From Tautonia rosea (GTDB lineage Bacteria; Planctomycetota; Planctomycetia; Isosphaerales; Isosphaeraceae), in NCBI RefSeq assembly GCF_012958305.1, contig NZ_JABBYO010000002.1, forward strand, positions 1-64,000: DNA of 64,000 bases. The letters run 5' to 3'. Made by a program: the position numbers and the translations under genes. Positions 53,547 to 61,247 of the stretch are shown piece after piece (the stretch's first letter is position 1; the number at the start of each line of letters is the position of its first letter). Below the pieces are notes generated by a model. It saw only the letters and a list, made by a program, of their open reading frames with translations, had not been told where the DNA came from and made no database searches.

Positions 53547-55358
53547 ATGAATGACCGATCTTCCGCCGCGTCTCCGCTGCGCATCCTCTTCACGATCGGC
53601 GCGGCGGGTACGATGAGCGATGGCGACCTGCTCCGCCGTTATCTCGACGGTAGGGCCGACGAGGCCGAATGCGCTTTCGCGGTGCTGGTCGAGCGGCACG
53701 GCCCGATGGTCCGGCACGTGTGCCTCAGCATCCTCGGCGACCCGGACGACGCCGCCGACGCCTACCAGGCCACCTTCCTCGTCCTCGCCCGCCGGGCCGG
53801 GGCGATCCGGAAGACCGGATCGGTCGGCCCCTGGCTCTTCGGCGTGGCACGCCGCGTGGCACTGCGGGCCAGGACCCGCGCCTCTCGCCGCCGCCAGGCC
53901 GAGCGTTCCCTGAGCGAGCACACCTCGGCGCGACTCACCCAGGCCCCTCCCGACCCCACCCTCGCCGACGACTGGGACGTCCTCTACGACGAACTCGACC
54001 GCCTTCCGCCTCGCTACCGCGACCCGCTCGTCCTCTGCTACCTCCAGGGGATGACCCACGACCAGGCGTCCGCCCGCCTCGGCATCCCGACGCCCACCCT
54101 CCGCACCCGCCTCTCCCGAGGTCGCGACCGCCTCCGCCCTCGGCTCCTCCGCCGCGGCCTGACCCCCTCGTCCGCCTCCTCTCTGCTGCTCGCCCCCGTC
54201 CCGCTCACCTCATCCGCCACCTCCCTCGCCTCGATCGGCTGGGCCTCCGCCGCCTCCCGCCTCGCCGTCGCCTCCCGAGGCGTCTCGCTGGCCTCGCTCT
54301 CGGTCCCCCTGGCCTCCTCAACCCTTCGGAGCATGCTCATGATTTCCGCATTTCGGACGCTCGCCCTCGGCGGCATCGCGCTTTCCGTCCTTGGACTGGG
54401 GGCCGGCGCTACCGGCTTCAACCCCTGGGGCAAACCGAATGCAGTGTCTTTTCAGGACGCCGCACCCTCACCTGAGCCGTTCGCCTCGGCACTGCTCGCT
54501 ACGGATCAAGACGACCCCGCACCGTCCCCCGAGCTCACGCCCGATGAGCAACTGATGCCCGACGACGCCCCGATCGAGGTGCGCTCCGAGATAAATCGTC
54601 CCATGGACATTCAGATGCTCGTCCCCGAGGGAACCGCAGTCATGAAGGGCCAAATCCTCTGCGAATTCGACACGACGATCCTCCGCAACCAGCTCGCGGC
54701 TCAGCAGCCTGTGACCGAACAGGCCAAGTCTGAATACGCGTTTGCGATCAAAGAACGCGAGATCGCCGAGCTTGCCGTGAGGGAGTATCTCGACGGGGTG
54801 TTCGCACAGCAGGAACTCGCCGCATTGGGTGAGGTCGAACTTGCGGAGGCTGAGCTGGAACTGGCGATTGCCCGCTTCGAGCGCCTTGAGGGTGCCCAGG
54901 AGATCAAGGAAGTAATGGAGACGCTCGAACCGGCCCAAGCCCGGATTGGCGTACTCCGAGCCAATCTCGCAGCCGCCGAGGCCCGAATCGAGGTGCTGCG
55001 TGCCGAGCTGGCCCTAAAGCAAGTTCAGAAGGCCCTGGAAGTTCTTCAGACGCTTACCCTTGAAAAGCAGATCAAATTGCTCGAAAACACGGTCGAGAAG
55101 GCCAGGTTCGAAGAAAACACCAAGTTGTCAGCCTTCGAACTTGAAGAGGAGCGTGAAGACCAAATCAGAAGTTCGATCAAGGAAGCCCAGATTCGTGCCC
55201 CCTCTAACGGCATCGTCTTTCATGCCTTGGGGGTCCATAAGGGGGCGACTATTATCAAAGATGATCAGCTCCTGTTCGAAATCCACCCTCCCCGCGAGGA
55301 AGATGAGCGATCGTCCGACCCGACGAATCGGCCTTTCGAGATCGATCCGACCCGCTGA
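53547..55358 (+). CDS. ECF sigma factor fused to a membrane helix and HlyD-like domain
   Basis: The 603-residue protein starts with an ECF sigma module: region 2 about residues 25-115 (DLLRRYLDGRADEAECAFAV to PWLFGVARRVAL) and region 4 about 143-200 (LPPRYRDPLVLCYLQGMTHD and IPTPTLRTRLSRGRDRLR). Residues 271-290 form a transmembrane helix. The external part (about 330-600) resembles HlyD/AcrA membrane-fusion proteins: a half-lipoyl motif with VPEGTAVMKGQILCEFD, a coiled coil of about 150 residues, then AQIRAPSNGIVFHALGVHKGATI completing the lipoyl fold. It is the Gob-type planctomycete ECF architecture. The sigma domain is thus tethered to the membrane, and release or allosteric control is inferred. 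Confidence 0.88.
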   Translation: MNDRSSAASPLRILFTIGAAGTMSDGDLLRRYLDGRADEAECAFAVLVERHGPMVRHVCLSILGDPDDAADAYQATFLVLARRAGAIRKTGSVGPWLFGVARRVALRARTRASRRRQAERSLSEHTSARLTQAPPDPTLADDWDVLYDELDRLPPRYRDPLVLCYLQGMTHDQASARLGIPTPTLRTRLSRGRDRLRPRLLRRGLTPSSASSLLLAPVPLTSSATSLASIGWASAASRLAVASRGVSLASLSVPLASSTLRSMLMISAFRTLALGGIALSVLGLGAGATGFNPWGKPNAVSFQDAAPSPEPFASALLATDQDDPAPSPELTPDEQLMPDDAPIEVRSEINRPMDIQMLVPEGTAVMKGQILCEFDTTILRNQLAAQQPVTEQAKSEYAFAIKEREIAELAVREYLDGVFAQQELAALGEVELAEAELELAIARFERLEGAQEIKEVMETLEPAQARIGVLRANLAAAEARIEVLRAELALKQVQKALEVLQTLTLEKQIKLLENTVEKARFEENTKLSAFELEEEREDQIRSSIKEAQIRAPSNGIVFHALGVHKGATIIKDDQLLFEIHPPREEDERSSDPTNRPFEIDPTR

Positions 55359-55382
55359 GGCGAGATCAGGTTCACGTCGGGG

Positions 55383-55452
55383 GTGTCGAGTCCTCGAAGA
55401 CACACCGATCTGCCAACGGCCCCGGATCGTTTCGTCTTCGAGGACTCGACAC
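55383..55452. repeat. Palindromic repeat, copy 1 (perfect 19-base arms)
   Basis: Arm GTGTCGAGTCCTCGAAGAC at 55383-55401 is perfectly complementary to GTCTTCGAGGACTCGACAC at 55434-55452. The complementarity extends imperfectly to GATC on both sides of a GC-rich loop of about 14 bases. It lies 24 bases after the sigma/HlyD-like gene. A diverged second copy lies at 55878-55967 on the far side of the zinc-ribbon gene. Confidence 0.8.
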
Positions 55453-55543
55453 TTCCGACGGCTCGATCGGGGATGAGCACGGCGGCCCGATGGGGAGGGG
55501 CCTCCACCCCATCGGGATTCCCAAAGCCCCGCCAGGCGATCCA

Positions 55544-55843
55544 TCAGTCGAAATCGAACAGCTCGCCCAGGAACGACTTCTTGCGGCGACGCTTCGCGTA
55601 ATCGTCGTCGCGGTCATATTCTTTCGGCCGATCGGAGGGGTACGGGGGCCGCGCCCGGCGGTCGTCGTCATCGCGGTCGATCGGCCGGGTGCCGCCGCCG
55701 CCGATCGCGGCGACGGAGCGGTCGATGAGCTTGTCCAGCTCGCCGCGGTCGAGCCAGACGCCCCGGCAGCGCGGGCAGTAGTCGATCTCGATCCCCTGGC
55801 GATCAGCAATCGCCAGTTCGATGTTGCAGTGGGGGCATTGCAT
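55544..55843 (-). CDS. TFIIB-type zinc-ribbon protein
   Basis: The protein of about 99 residues begins MQCPHCNIELAIADR and IDYCPRCRGVWLDRGEL, the zf-TFIIB pattern of two CxxC pairs 18-20 residues apart followed by GVWLDRGEL. The rest is Arg/Asp-rich and disordered, ending SFLGELFDFD. Such proteins are small zinc-ribbon regulators or assembly factors of unknown role. The ATG at 55843 is the natural start. The gene sits between two copies of a palindromic repeat. Confidence 0.85.
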   Translation of the reverse strand: MQCPHCNIELAIADRQGIEIDYCPRCRGVWLDRGELDKLIDRSVAAIGGGGTRPIDRDDDDRRARPPYPSDRPKEYDRDDDYAKRRRKKSFLGELFDFD

Positions 55844-55877
55844 CGGTGGTGCCTCGTCAATCCAGGTTCCGTTGGGC

Positions 55878-55967
55878 GTGTCGAGTTGTTGGAGGGTATG
55901 CCGAGTCTTCAAAGACACACCCTCTCGAAGATTCGTCGCGGATCAGTGTCTCTTCGCAGACTCGACA
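55878..55967. repeat. Palindromic repeat, copy 2 (diverged)
   Basis: The inner arms CGAGTCTTCAAAGACAC (55902) and GTGTCTCTTCGCAGACTCG (to 55964) are complementary apart from a few changes, and outer GTGTCGAGT/ACTCGACA arms flank them. The inner 66 bases align with copy 1 over the same layout (GAGTCCTCGAAGACACACC against GAGTCTTCAAAGACACACC). The two copies therefore belong to one family. Confidence 0.7.
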
Positions 55968-56434
55968 TCGTTTACGCCTCGCCACCGACTCGCCCATCGG
56001 GTACGCGCGGGCCATTCATCCTGATAGTTCAGCCGACTCGCTTCGGAGGTGTCTCGCCTCGACTTGGTGGGGTTCTGGGAATTTCCATGAATTGGGTGAC
56101 TGCCAATCCCCAATTCCACGATCATAATCAAGAGAGACAGAAGGGTTGCACCTCATGTGCGATCCCGATGTCTCGACTCCCCTCCTCGACGCTCGCCAAC
56201 GAGCAAGCTCACGGCCAGGGGGAACCCGTGTGTGTCAGTCCTCTTTGGCAACTCGAACTGCTCAACCGTTCGGAATGTCCTCGCCCGAATTCGCTTCGAT
56301 CCAACCAGTACGCCCGGCTCCCGTCACCAAACAAACCTGATCCCGCCGCGCCTCGTTTCCCGAATCGAACCGAGGTCAATCGACGGAACCCCTCACCCGG
56401 AAACGAGAAATCGCTCCCGCATTCGTTCTCGCGA

Positions 56435-56512
56435 GGCGCACCAGAAGCGCACCGGATGGCGCACCAGAAGCGCACCACCGGGCGCACCGGAAGCGCACCA
56501 GACGGCGCACCG
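56435..56512. repeat. 23-base tandem repeat with seven GCGCACC heptamers
   Basis: Just over three 23-base units are repeated. Each unit contains two GCGCACC heptamers, so seven copies start at 56436, 56447, 56459, 56470, 56482, 56493 and 56505. Spacings alternate exactly 11 and 12 bases, about one helical turn. The bases between are AGAA, GGAA, GGATG, ACCGG or AGACG. This is the layout of an iteron-type protein-binding array, although no binding protein is known here. Confidence 0.8.
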
Positions 56513-56873
56513 TCCTCGCGTTGGGGGTTTCGATCGTGCCGAATTGGTGGCGATCACCCCGGAGCGTTCGGCGCGAAACGAACCCGATCGAGGACGCTCC
56601 GTGTGACGGAGCGAACCCATTTGAATCGGCGCAACGCGTTACACCGCAAGAGAAATCCCCCGAAGATTCACGCGATTTCGGAGCGCACCGTCTCACCAAG
56701 ACATCGAACGGTGATCCTGAACCGTTGCGGTCGTTCAGCGAGCTCCCAGACAATCTCCAGACGCACCCGGATTCAACCAGGAGGGCGCAGCCGACCACCC
56801 TCGATCGCCTTCGCGAGACGCGGAAGGCGATCGGGTCATTAAGTCGGCCGGGGGTGGCATCACGCGATCGGGG

Positions 56874-57155
56874 TCAGCCCCCGGTGCGGACGGCGACGTT
56901 CCCGTGAGCCTTGGTGAAGAGGTGGTCGTAGAGCTTGGCGTCTTCGGCCAGTTTCGGCTCCGAGGTCAGGGCGTCGTAGGTGGCCTGCAGGGCGTCGCGG
57001 TCGGCCTGGCCTTTCAGGTCGCGGAGGTTGCCGGGGCCGGGAGGGGTGGCGACGCGCTCGGCCCGCAAGGCGGCTCGGGTCTCGTCGTAGTGCCGCTTGG
57101 TCCGGGCGGACATGCGGAACAGCTTGCGGAGGACTTTCGGGTCAAACGTCTCCAT
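56874..57155 (-). CDS. Small helical hypothetical protein
   Basis: The 93-residue protein starts METFDPKVLRKLFRMSARTKRHYDETRAAL and is helical throughout, with a central Pro/Gly turn (VATPPGPGNLRDLKGQ). There is no signal peptide, membrane helix or known domain. The ATG at 57155 has AAGGAG about ten bases upstream, a strong start. It is probably a cytoplasmic small protein; function unknown. Confidence 0.7.
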   Translation of the reverse strand: METFDPKVLRKLFRMSARTKRHYDETRAALRAERVATPPGPGNLRDLKGQADRDALQATYDALTSEPKLAEDAKLYDHLFTKAHGNVAVRTGG

Positions 57156-57532
57156 CGTCGGCAACTCCTTCAAGGATTCCGGCTCAGCGTCGGGATGGTT
57201 CTTCAATCGCGGGCAACCCCATACAACGATCGGCCCGGCGAGAGAACCGGGAAGGTTCGGGCAGGGGCATTGCCGTTCTGGCAAAGGGGTTACTGTACCA
57301 TGAGCGTTCCCCGTGCGACAGATCGATTGCTCCGTTCCGTTTCCTTCGGCTCGACGCGTCGAGACCATCCGTTGTCGATCCGTGGCATCCAACATGCGTG
57401 ATACAGATTGGTTTGGCTTCCCCGAGACCTTAGAGGTTGCGTACACTGAGTGCTTCTGAGAATTCGGTTGCATCTCCGTCGTCGTTTCTTGTCCTCCATC
57501 TTCCCTTTGTGTGAAATCGTCCCGAACCCACC
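57156..57532. other. Divergent intergenic region
   Basis: About 380 bases lie between the leftward small helical gene and the rightward DnaJ-domain gene. The promoters of both should be here. No gene, RNA or obvious repeat was found. Confidence 0.35.
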
Positions 57533-58240
57533 ATGACGTACACCTTCGAGATCGACCCCGCTCAGGTGCTCGGGGTGCGGACCGACGCATCCTTGGAGCA
57601 GATCCGAGACGCCTACCGGGCCCGGAGCAAGAAATATCACCCCGATCTCGGTGGAGACGAGTGGGCTTTCCGCCTCGTCGCCCGGTCGTACGAGGTGCTC
57701 AGCCGAGCCCGGGTCTCGGGACGATTTGCCGCCGAAGCCTCCGCGCCGACTCCTCGATCGGCCCCGACTGTCGATCCGGTCACGACTCGTCCGACCGACA
57801 CCGAAGGGGCCTCGGTCCGCAAGGGGGTCCGCGACCAGGTCGAGCACCCCGCCTTGCTCGTCGATGTCGAACTCCTGCTGCTCCGGATGGAGCTGGAAAA
57901 TCCCTACGACGTGATCGCCCTGCCCGCCTCCGAGCGCAACCTCAGTTGCAGCCTGAACGTCAGTTGGCCCATCACGATCCCCGACGAGGCCGGGCCCGGA
58001 CCCGACCGAACCACCATCGCCCCGAAGGTCGCCGCGGTCTTCAACGATGTCCTCGTCCGCTCTCAGCCGACCAGTAGCTGGCAGGACGAGGGGGCGACCA
58101 CCTTCAAAGGCTGGCTCAGCTATCCAACCGCCCAGCGCTGCTACGGCGGATTCAACCTGATTCGGACCGCCTTGAACGCCCGAGGTCTTGGCGTCAATCA
58201 GCGCATCCGAGAGATCATCATTCCGCGCGATACTGATTGA
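57533..58240 (+). CDS. J-domain protein (DnaJ-like)
   Basis: The 235-residue protein has an N-terminal J domain: PAQVLGVRTDASLEQIRDAYRARSKKYHPDLGGDEWAFRLVARSYEVL, with the HPD motif intact in KYHPDLGG (given here in short). A linker (about 65-100) precedes a C-terminal domain of about 130 residues with no recognised fold. It lacks the Gly/Phe and zinc-finger regions of DnaJ, so it is a type III J-protein that would stimulate a DnaK for a specific client. The stop is three bases before the next gene, suggesting cotranscription with the FAD reductase. Confidence 0.85.
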   Translation: MTYTFEIDPAQVLGVRTDASLEQIRDAYRARSKKYHPDLGGDEWAFRLVARSYEVLSRARVSGRFAAEASAPTPRSAPTVDPVTTRPTDTEGASVRKGVRDQVEHPALLVDVELLLLRMELENPYDVIALPASERNLSCSLNVSWPITIPDEAGPGPDRTTIAPKVAAVFNDVLVRSQPTSSWQDEGATTFKGWLSYPTAQRCYGGFNLIRTALNARGLGVNQRIREIIIPRDTD

Positions 58241-58243
58241 GAG

Positions 58244-59494
58244 ATGCCGTTGCCGATGATTGACCACCCGACCGCCTTCTCCGCTACTGCCGATCGCCTC
58301 GACGCCGGTCGTCCATTCGATGCGGTGATCGTCGGCGCGGGTCCGTCGGGATCGGCCATGGCGATCCTGCTGGCGAGGGCAGGGGCTCGGGTCGCCCTGA
58401 TCGACGCCGGGCGATTTCCGAGAGATAAGCTTTGCGGCGAGTACCTCAGCCCCGAAGGGGTCGAGGCGGTCGATCGGCTCGTTCCGGGCGATCGCCTGGC
58501 CCGATCCGGCGGCCGACCGATCCGAGCCGTCCGTCTGACCACACCCCGCGGTCGGGCCCTCGAAGCCGAGGTCGCCGGTCCTGATGGCCGCGTCGGGCTT
58601 GGCCTGAGCCGATCGGCGCTCGACGCCCTTCTACTCGATCAGGCGCGGTCGCTTGGGGTCGAGGTCTTCGAAGGAACCCGAGTCTCGGGGCCGATCCTCG
58701 ACGGCGATCGGGTCGTCGGCGTCTCGGGACGAGGCGATTCGGGGAAGCCGGTGGCCGCTCGGGCCTCGGTGGTCATCGCCGCCGACGGCCGCCACTCGGC
58801 CCTGACCCGACGCTCGGGAACCACACGACCCCGAAGCGTGCCCGGTCTTCGGCCCCGGCTGTTCGGACTGAAGCGGCATTTGACAATTTCCGACGACGCC
58901 CGGGACGAGCCGTCGGGGACAGTCGGCCTGCATCTCTTGCCCGGCGGTTACGTGGGGGCCTGCCGAGTGGAAGGGGGCCGAACGAACCTCTGCGGCTTGC
59001 TTCCCGAACGGCTCTCCCGAGCGTATCGCGGCGACCTCGACGCCCTCGCCGCGTCGGTCTTCCCCGGCAACCGCACCCTCTCGGCACTCTGGCAGGCCGC
59101 TGAGCCGACAGGCCCCTGGAAGACCGTGGCCGGAGTCCGGGTTGAGGCCTCCTCGCCCCGTCTGCCCGGCATTCTCTACTGCGGAGACGCCCGAGGTACC
59201 GTCGATCCGCTCGGCGGCCAGGGCCTGACGATGGCGATGCTGGGGGCCGAGGTCATCGCTCCGTTCGTCCTCAAAGCCCTCGCCCGGAACGACATGCAAC
59301 CCGACACGTTTCGAGCCGCGCAACAGGCCTGGCACGCCCGGTTCGATCGCCGCGTGATGCTCTGCCGCGCCTTCCATCATGCCCTGGTCCAACCGTCGCT
59401 CATCGACACCGCCTCGCTTCTGGGCCGATGGGGCAATGCCTTACTTTCCTTCGGATTCGCTGCGACACGTGATCCAAGGAAAATTTCATGTTGA
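58244..59494 (+). CDS. FAD-dependent oxidoreductase, geranylgeranyl reductase-like
   Basis: The 416-residue protein has the FAD dinucleotide fold AVIVGAGPSGSAMAILLARAGARVALID, the GR motif FPRDKLCGEYLSPEG, VVIAADGRHSALTR, and LYCGDARGTVDPLGGQGLTMAMLGAEV. This is the group of polyprenyl/geranylgeranyl reductases and monooxygenases that often sits beside polyketide or quinone genes. The start ATG is three bases after the J-domain gene. Downstream it converges on a methyltransferase gene, and the two stops are separated by an A/T palindrome. Confidence 0.88.
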   Translation: MPLPMIDHPTAFSATADRLDAGRPFDAVIVGAGPSGSAMAILLARAGARVALIDAGRFPRDKLCGEYLSPEGVEAVDRLVPGDRLARSGGRPIRAVRLTTPRGRALEAEVAGPDGRVGLGLSRSALDALLLDQARSLGVEVFEGTRVSGPILDGDRVVGVSGRGDSGKPVAARASVVIAADGRHSALTRRSGTTRPRSVPGLRPRLFGLKRHLTISDDARDEPSGTVGLHLLPGGYVGACRVEGGRTNLCGLLPERLSRAYRGDLDALAASVFPGNRTLSALWQAAEPTGPWKTVAGVRVEASSPRLPGILYCGDARGTVDPLGGQGLTMAMLGAEVIAPFVLKALARNDMQPDTFRAAQQAWHARFDRRVMLCRAFHHALVQPSLIDTASLLGRWGNALLSFGFAATRDPRKISC

Positions 59495-59496
59495 AT

Positions 59497-59516
59497 ATTA
59501 AAAAATGTTTTTTAAT
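59497..59516. terminator. A/T-rich palindrome between convergent genes
   Basis: The two arms ATTAAAAAA and TTTTTTAAT are a perfect nine-base pair with a two-base TG between. The run sits exactly between the stop codons of the FAD reductase and the methyltransferase. It is striking in GC-rich DNA and could act as a bidirectional end signal, although the stem is weak. Confidence 0.45.
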
Positions 59517-60244
59517 TATTTACGTTTTCCAATCAGAGAAATCTGAAATCCCAGATTGCGTCGAACAGACCATTGAAATCCATCGATGGTCGCGGCGAGT
59601 TCGGTCAGTTCGTGATCGGTGAACCCTCGGAGAACGGACAGGGGGCCATCGAAGCGGACCAGACGGTTACGGGTGAAGACGCGGCTCCAGGCGACGAACC
59701 CCCAGTAGGCGAGCCAGTGCCGTCGGATGTCGAGCACGACCACCCGGCATCGGGCCACCCGGGCCATTTCTGAGAGAAGCCTCGCCAGCGCTTTCCCTTC
59801 AAAATGGTGGGCGAACTTGACCGCCGTGACGAGGTCGACCGAATGATCGGAGAACGGCAGCCGCAGGGCGTCTCCGCGAACCACATGGACGGGCGGACCC
59901 TCGAAGGAGGAGGAACCGGCGATTGAGGTGGCGACTGGGTCGCGGTCGAGCGCGATCGGCACGAGCCGGTCGAGGCCGAGGTGATCGAGCAGGCGGGTGA
60001 TCCGCCTCGGGATGTCTCCCGAACCTGAGCCGACATCAAGCAGCGAGACGGTCGTGCCGATCGGGTCTTCGGTTCGAAAGCGAGCGACCTCGCGGTCGAT
60101 GACCCGGTTGTTTCCAAGGTGGCGGTTGACCCGACGGAGGACGGCGTAGGCGTCGGCCACCTCCTCGGCGGGAAGGCCTGGGGCGTCCATCAGCTCGGGG
60201 TCGGAGCGGCGATCGGGAACGAGCCAGGAGCGCGATCGGGGCAT
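59516..60244 (-). CDS. SAM-dependent methyltransferase
   Basis: The 242-residue protein has the class I methyltransferase fold: TVSLLDVGSGSGDIPRRI (SAM loop), VPIALDRDPVATSIA, VRGDALRLPFSDHSVDLVTAVKFAHHFEG, and LARLLSEMARVARCRVVVLDIRR. The N-terminal LMDAPGLPAEEVADAYAVLRRVNR is typical of enzymes found beside type III polyketide synthases or geranylgeranyl reductase-like genes. Its start ATG overlaps the stop codon of a small upstream membrane gene by one base (TAATG), so the two are translationally coupled. Confidence 0.9.
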   Translation of the reverse strand: MPRSRSWLVPDRRSDPELMDAPGLPAEEVADAYAVLRRVNRHLGNNRVIDREVARFRTEDPIGTTVSLLDVGSGSGDIPRRITRLLDHLGLDRLVPIALDRDPVATSIAGSSSFEGPPVHVVRGDALRLPFSDHSVDLVTAVKFAHHFEGKALARLLSEMARVARCRVVVLDIRRHWLAYWGFVAWSRVFTRNRLVRFDGPLSVLRGFTDHELTELAATIDGFQWSVRRNLGFQISLIGKRK

Positions 60245-60468
60245 TATCCCTCCCGAGGATCTGGAGCCGCCGCCGCCCCGGGTGCCCGATCGTCGGCTGA
60301 GAGCGTTCGAGGAGGGTCGGACCGGATCGCGAGTAATCCGAGCCCCGCCACCCAGGCCACGAACACGACCAGGGTTGCCGAGAATCGAAGCCGCTGGACG
60401 CGGGTCACGATCGGCCCGGACGATCGGGGGGGAGGCGTGATTGAGCCTTGACCTTGAGCCTTGGTCAT
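60244..60468 (-). CDS. Small single-pass membrane protein
   Basis: The 74-residue protein has one transmembrane segment (ATLVVFVAWVAGLGLLAI, about residues 31-48), with a Pro/Ser-rich N-terminus and a short Ala/Pro-rich C-terminus. Its ATG overlaps the stop of the Minf_1886 gene by four bases (ATGA), and its stop overlaps the methyltransferase start by one base. This strict coupling on both sides supports it as a true gene. Function unknown. Confidence 0.7.
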   Translation of the reverse strand: MTKAQGQGSITPPPRSSGPIVTRVQRLRFSATLVVFVAWVAGLGLLAIRSDPPRTLSADDRAPGAAAAPDPREG

Positions 60469-60896
60469 GATTCTTCCTCCGACTCCTCGATTGGGATGAC
60501 GTAGTCGTGGCAGAGTGCGGCCTCGAAGTCGTAGACGTTGTCGAAGTCGCTGCGTTGGTCCTCGTCAGAGCGTTCGAAGTCGCCGGAAGCGATCAGGTTG
60601 TACACGATCTCGCCGAGATCCGAGGTCGATCGGAGCCCCCAGCTCGACAGAATGGTGAGGGCAAGTCGGCCGTAGAGGTCAAGCGCCAGGTCTCGGGCGG
60701 CCTCGCTCAGCTCCCGGCCTGAGACGTGCCGGGACTCACCTTTTCCCCGAGGTTTCTGGCCGAGGCCACGGGCTCGGCGAGCCTTGCGCTTGCGGACCTT
60801 GGCAAGGTCGAGGGCGGCGAAGACGAACTCGTAGGCATCAACAGTGTAGCGAGGGTCGCGGACGACCGCGCCGGCCAACGCTTCGCGGAAACTCAT
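60465..60896 (-). CDS. Minf_1886 family protein
   Basis: The 143-residue protein matches the Minf_1886 family: MSFREALAGAVVRDPRYTVDAYEFVFAALD, then HVSGRELSEAARDLALDLYG, LTILSSWGLRSTSDLGEIVYNLI and FDNVYDFEAALCHDY. It is common in planctomycetes and verrucomicrobia; function unknown. The insertion of basic residues (KVRKRKARRARGLGQK) before the conserved part is longer than usual. It is the first gene of a three-gene overlapping unit with the small membrane protein and the methyltransferase. Confidence 0.85.
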   Translation of the reverse strand: MSFREALAGAVVRDPRYTVDAYEFVFAALDLAKVRKRKARRARGLGQKPRGKGESRHVSGRELSEAARDLALDLYGRLALTILSSWGLRSTSDLGEIVYNLIASGDFERSDEDQRSDFDNVYDFEAALCHDYVIPIEESEEES

Positions 60897-61052
60897 GATC
60901 GCCCTCTGGGTCGAACGTCGAATAATCCTCTGGCCGTTCCACGCGGGTCCGAGTCGCGGTAGTCTAGCAGATTGTCCCCCGTTCGTGGAGCCGAGCGAAC
61001 GGGTTTGAATGGGTCTGTTCGTGTCTCAAAGGCGTTGTATCTGGTCAAGACC

Positions 61053-61247
61053 GTGCCCGATCGTCAGCGGAAGCGAGATCGAGCGGAGCCATCGGGCGAA
61101 TCGAAGGTCTGCCCGGTGTGCCGGCGGCCGTTCTCGAATCGTCGGAAATGGCGCGATTGCTGGGAACAGGTCGTGTATTGCAGCGAACGTTGCCGGCGAT
61201 CGAGCCGAGGAGGGCAGAAGGACGGCGTTCAGGATTCGTCTCCTTGA
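61053..61247 (+). CDS. DUF2256 zinc-finger protein
   Basis: The short protein contains the DUF2256 motif KVCPVCRRPFSNRRKW and then VYCSERCRR, that is, two Cys pairs. The start is uncertain: a GTG at 61053 gives about 64 residues, and a TTG at 60972 would add 27. Family members are usually 45-65 residues. The stop codon lies 19 bases inside the 3' end of the opposing beta-ketoacyl synthase gene. Function unknown, possibly nucleic-acid binding. Confidence 0.8.
   Translation: MPDRQRKRDRAEPSGESKVCPVCRRPFSNRRKWRDCWEQVVYCSERCRRSSRGGQKDGVQDSSP

Larger units (their letters stand above)
55844..56873. other. Long non-coding region with repeats
   Basis: About one kilobase without a convincing gene. 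It holds the second palindromic repeat (55878-55967) and the GCGCACC array (56435-56512). All open frames here are low-complexity, Arg/Ser/Thr-rich and lack ribosome binding sites. This is the largest apparently non-coding stretch in the window. Confidence 0.45.

Noticed and set aside
56435-56512. CRISPR-like array
   Set aside because: The units are 23 bases with no variable spacers and only short interruptions; no cas genes are present. It is a simple tandem repeat.
55490-56842. A very long plus-strand open frame (450 codons) through the repeat region
   Set aside because: It crosses the zinc-ribbon gene on the other strand and both repeat structures, has low-complexity Arg/Ser/Thr-rich translation and no ribosome binding site. 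It is an artefact of high GC.
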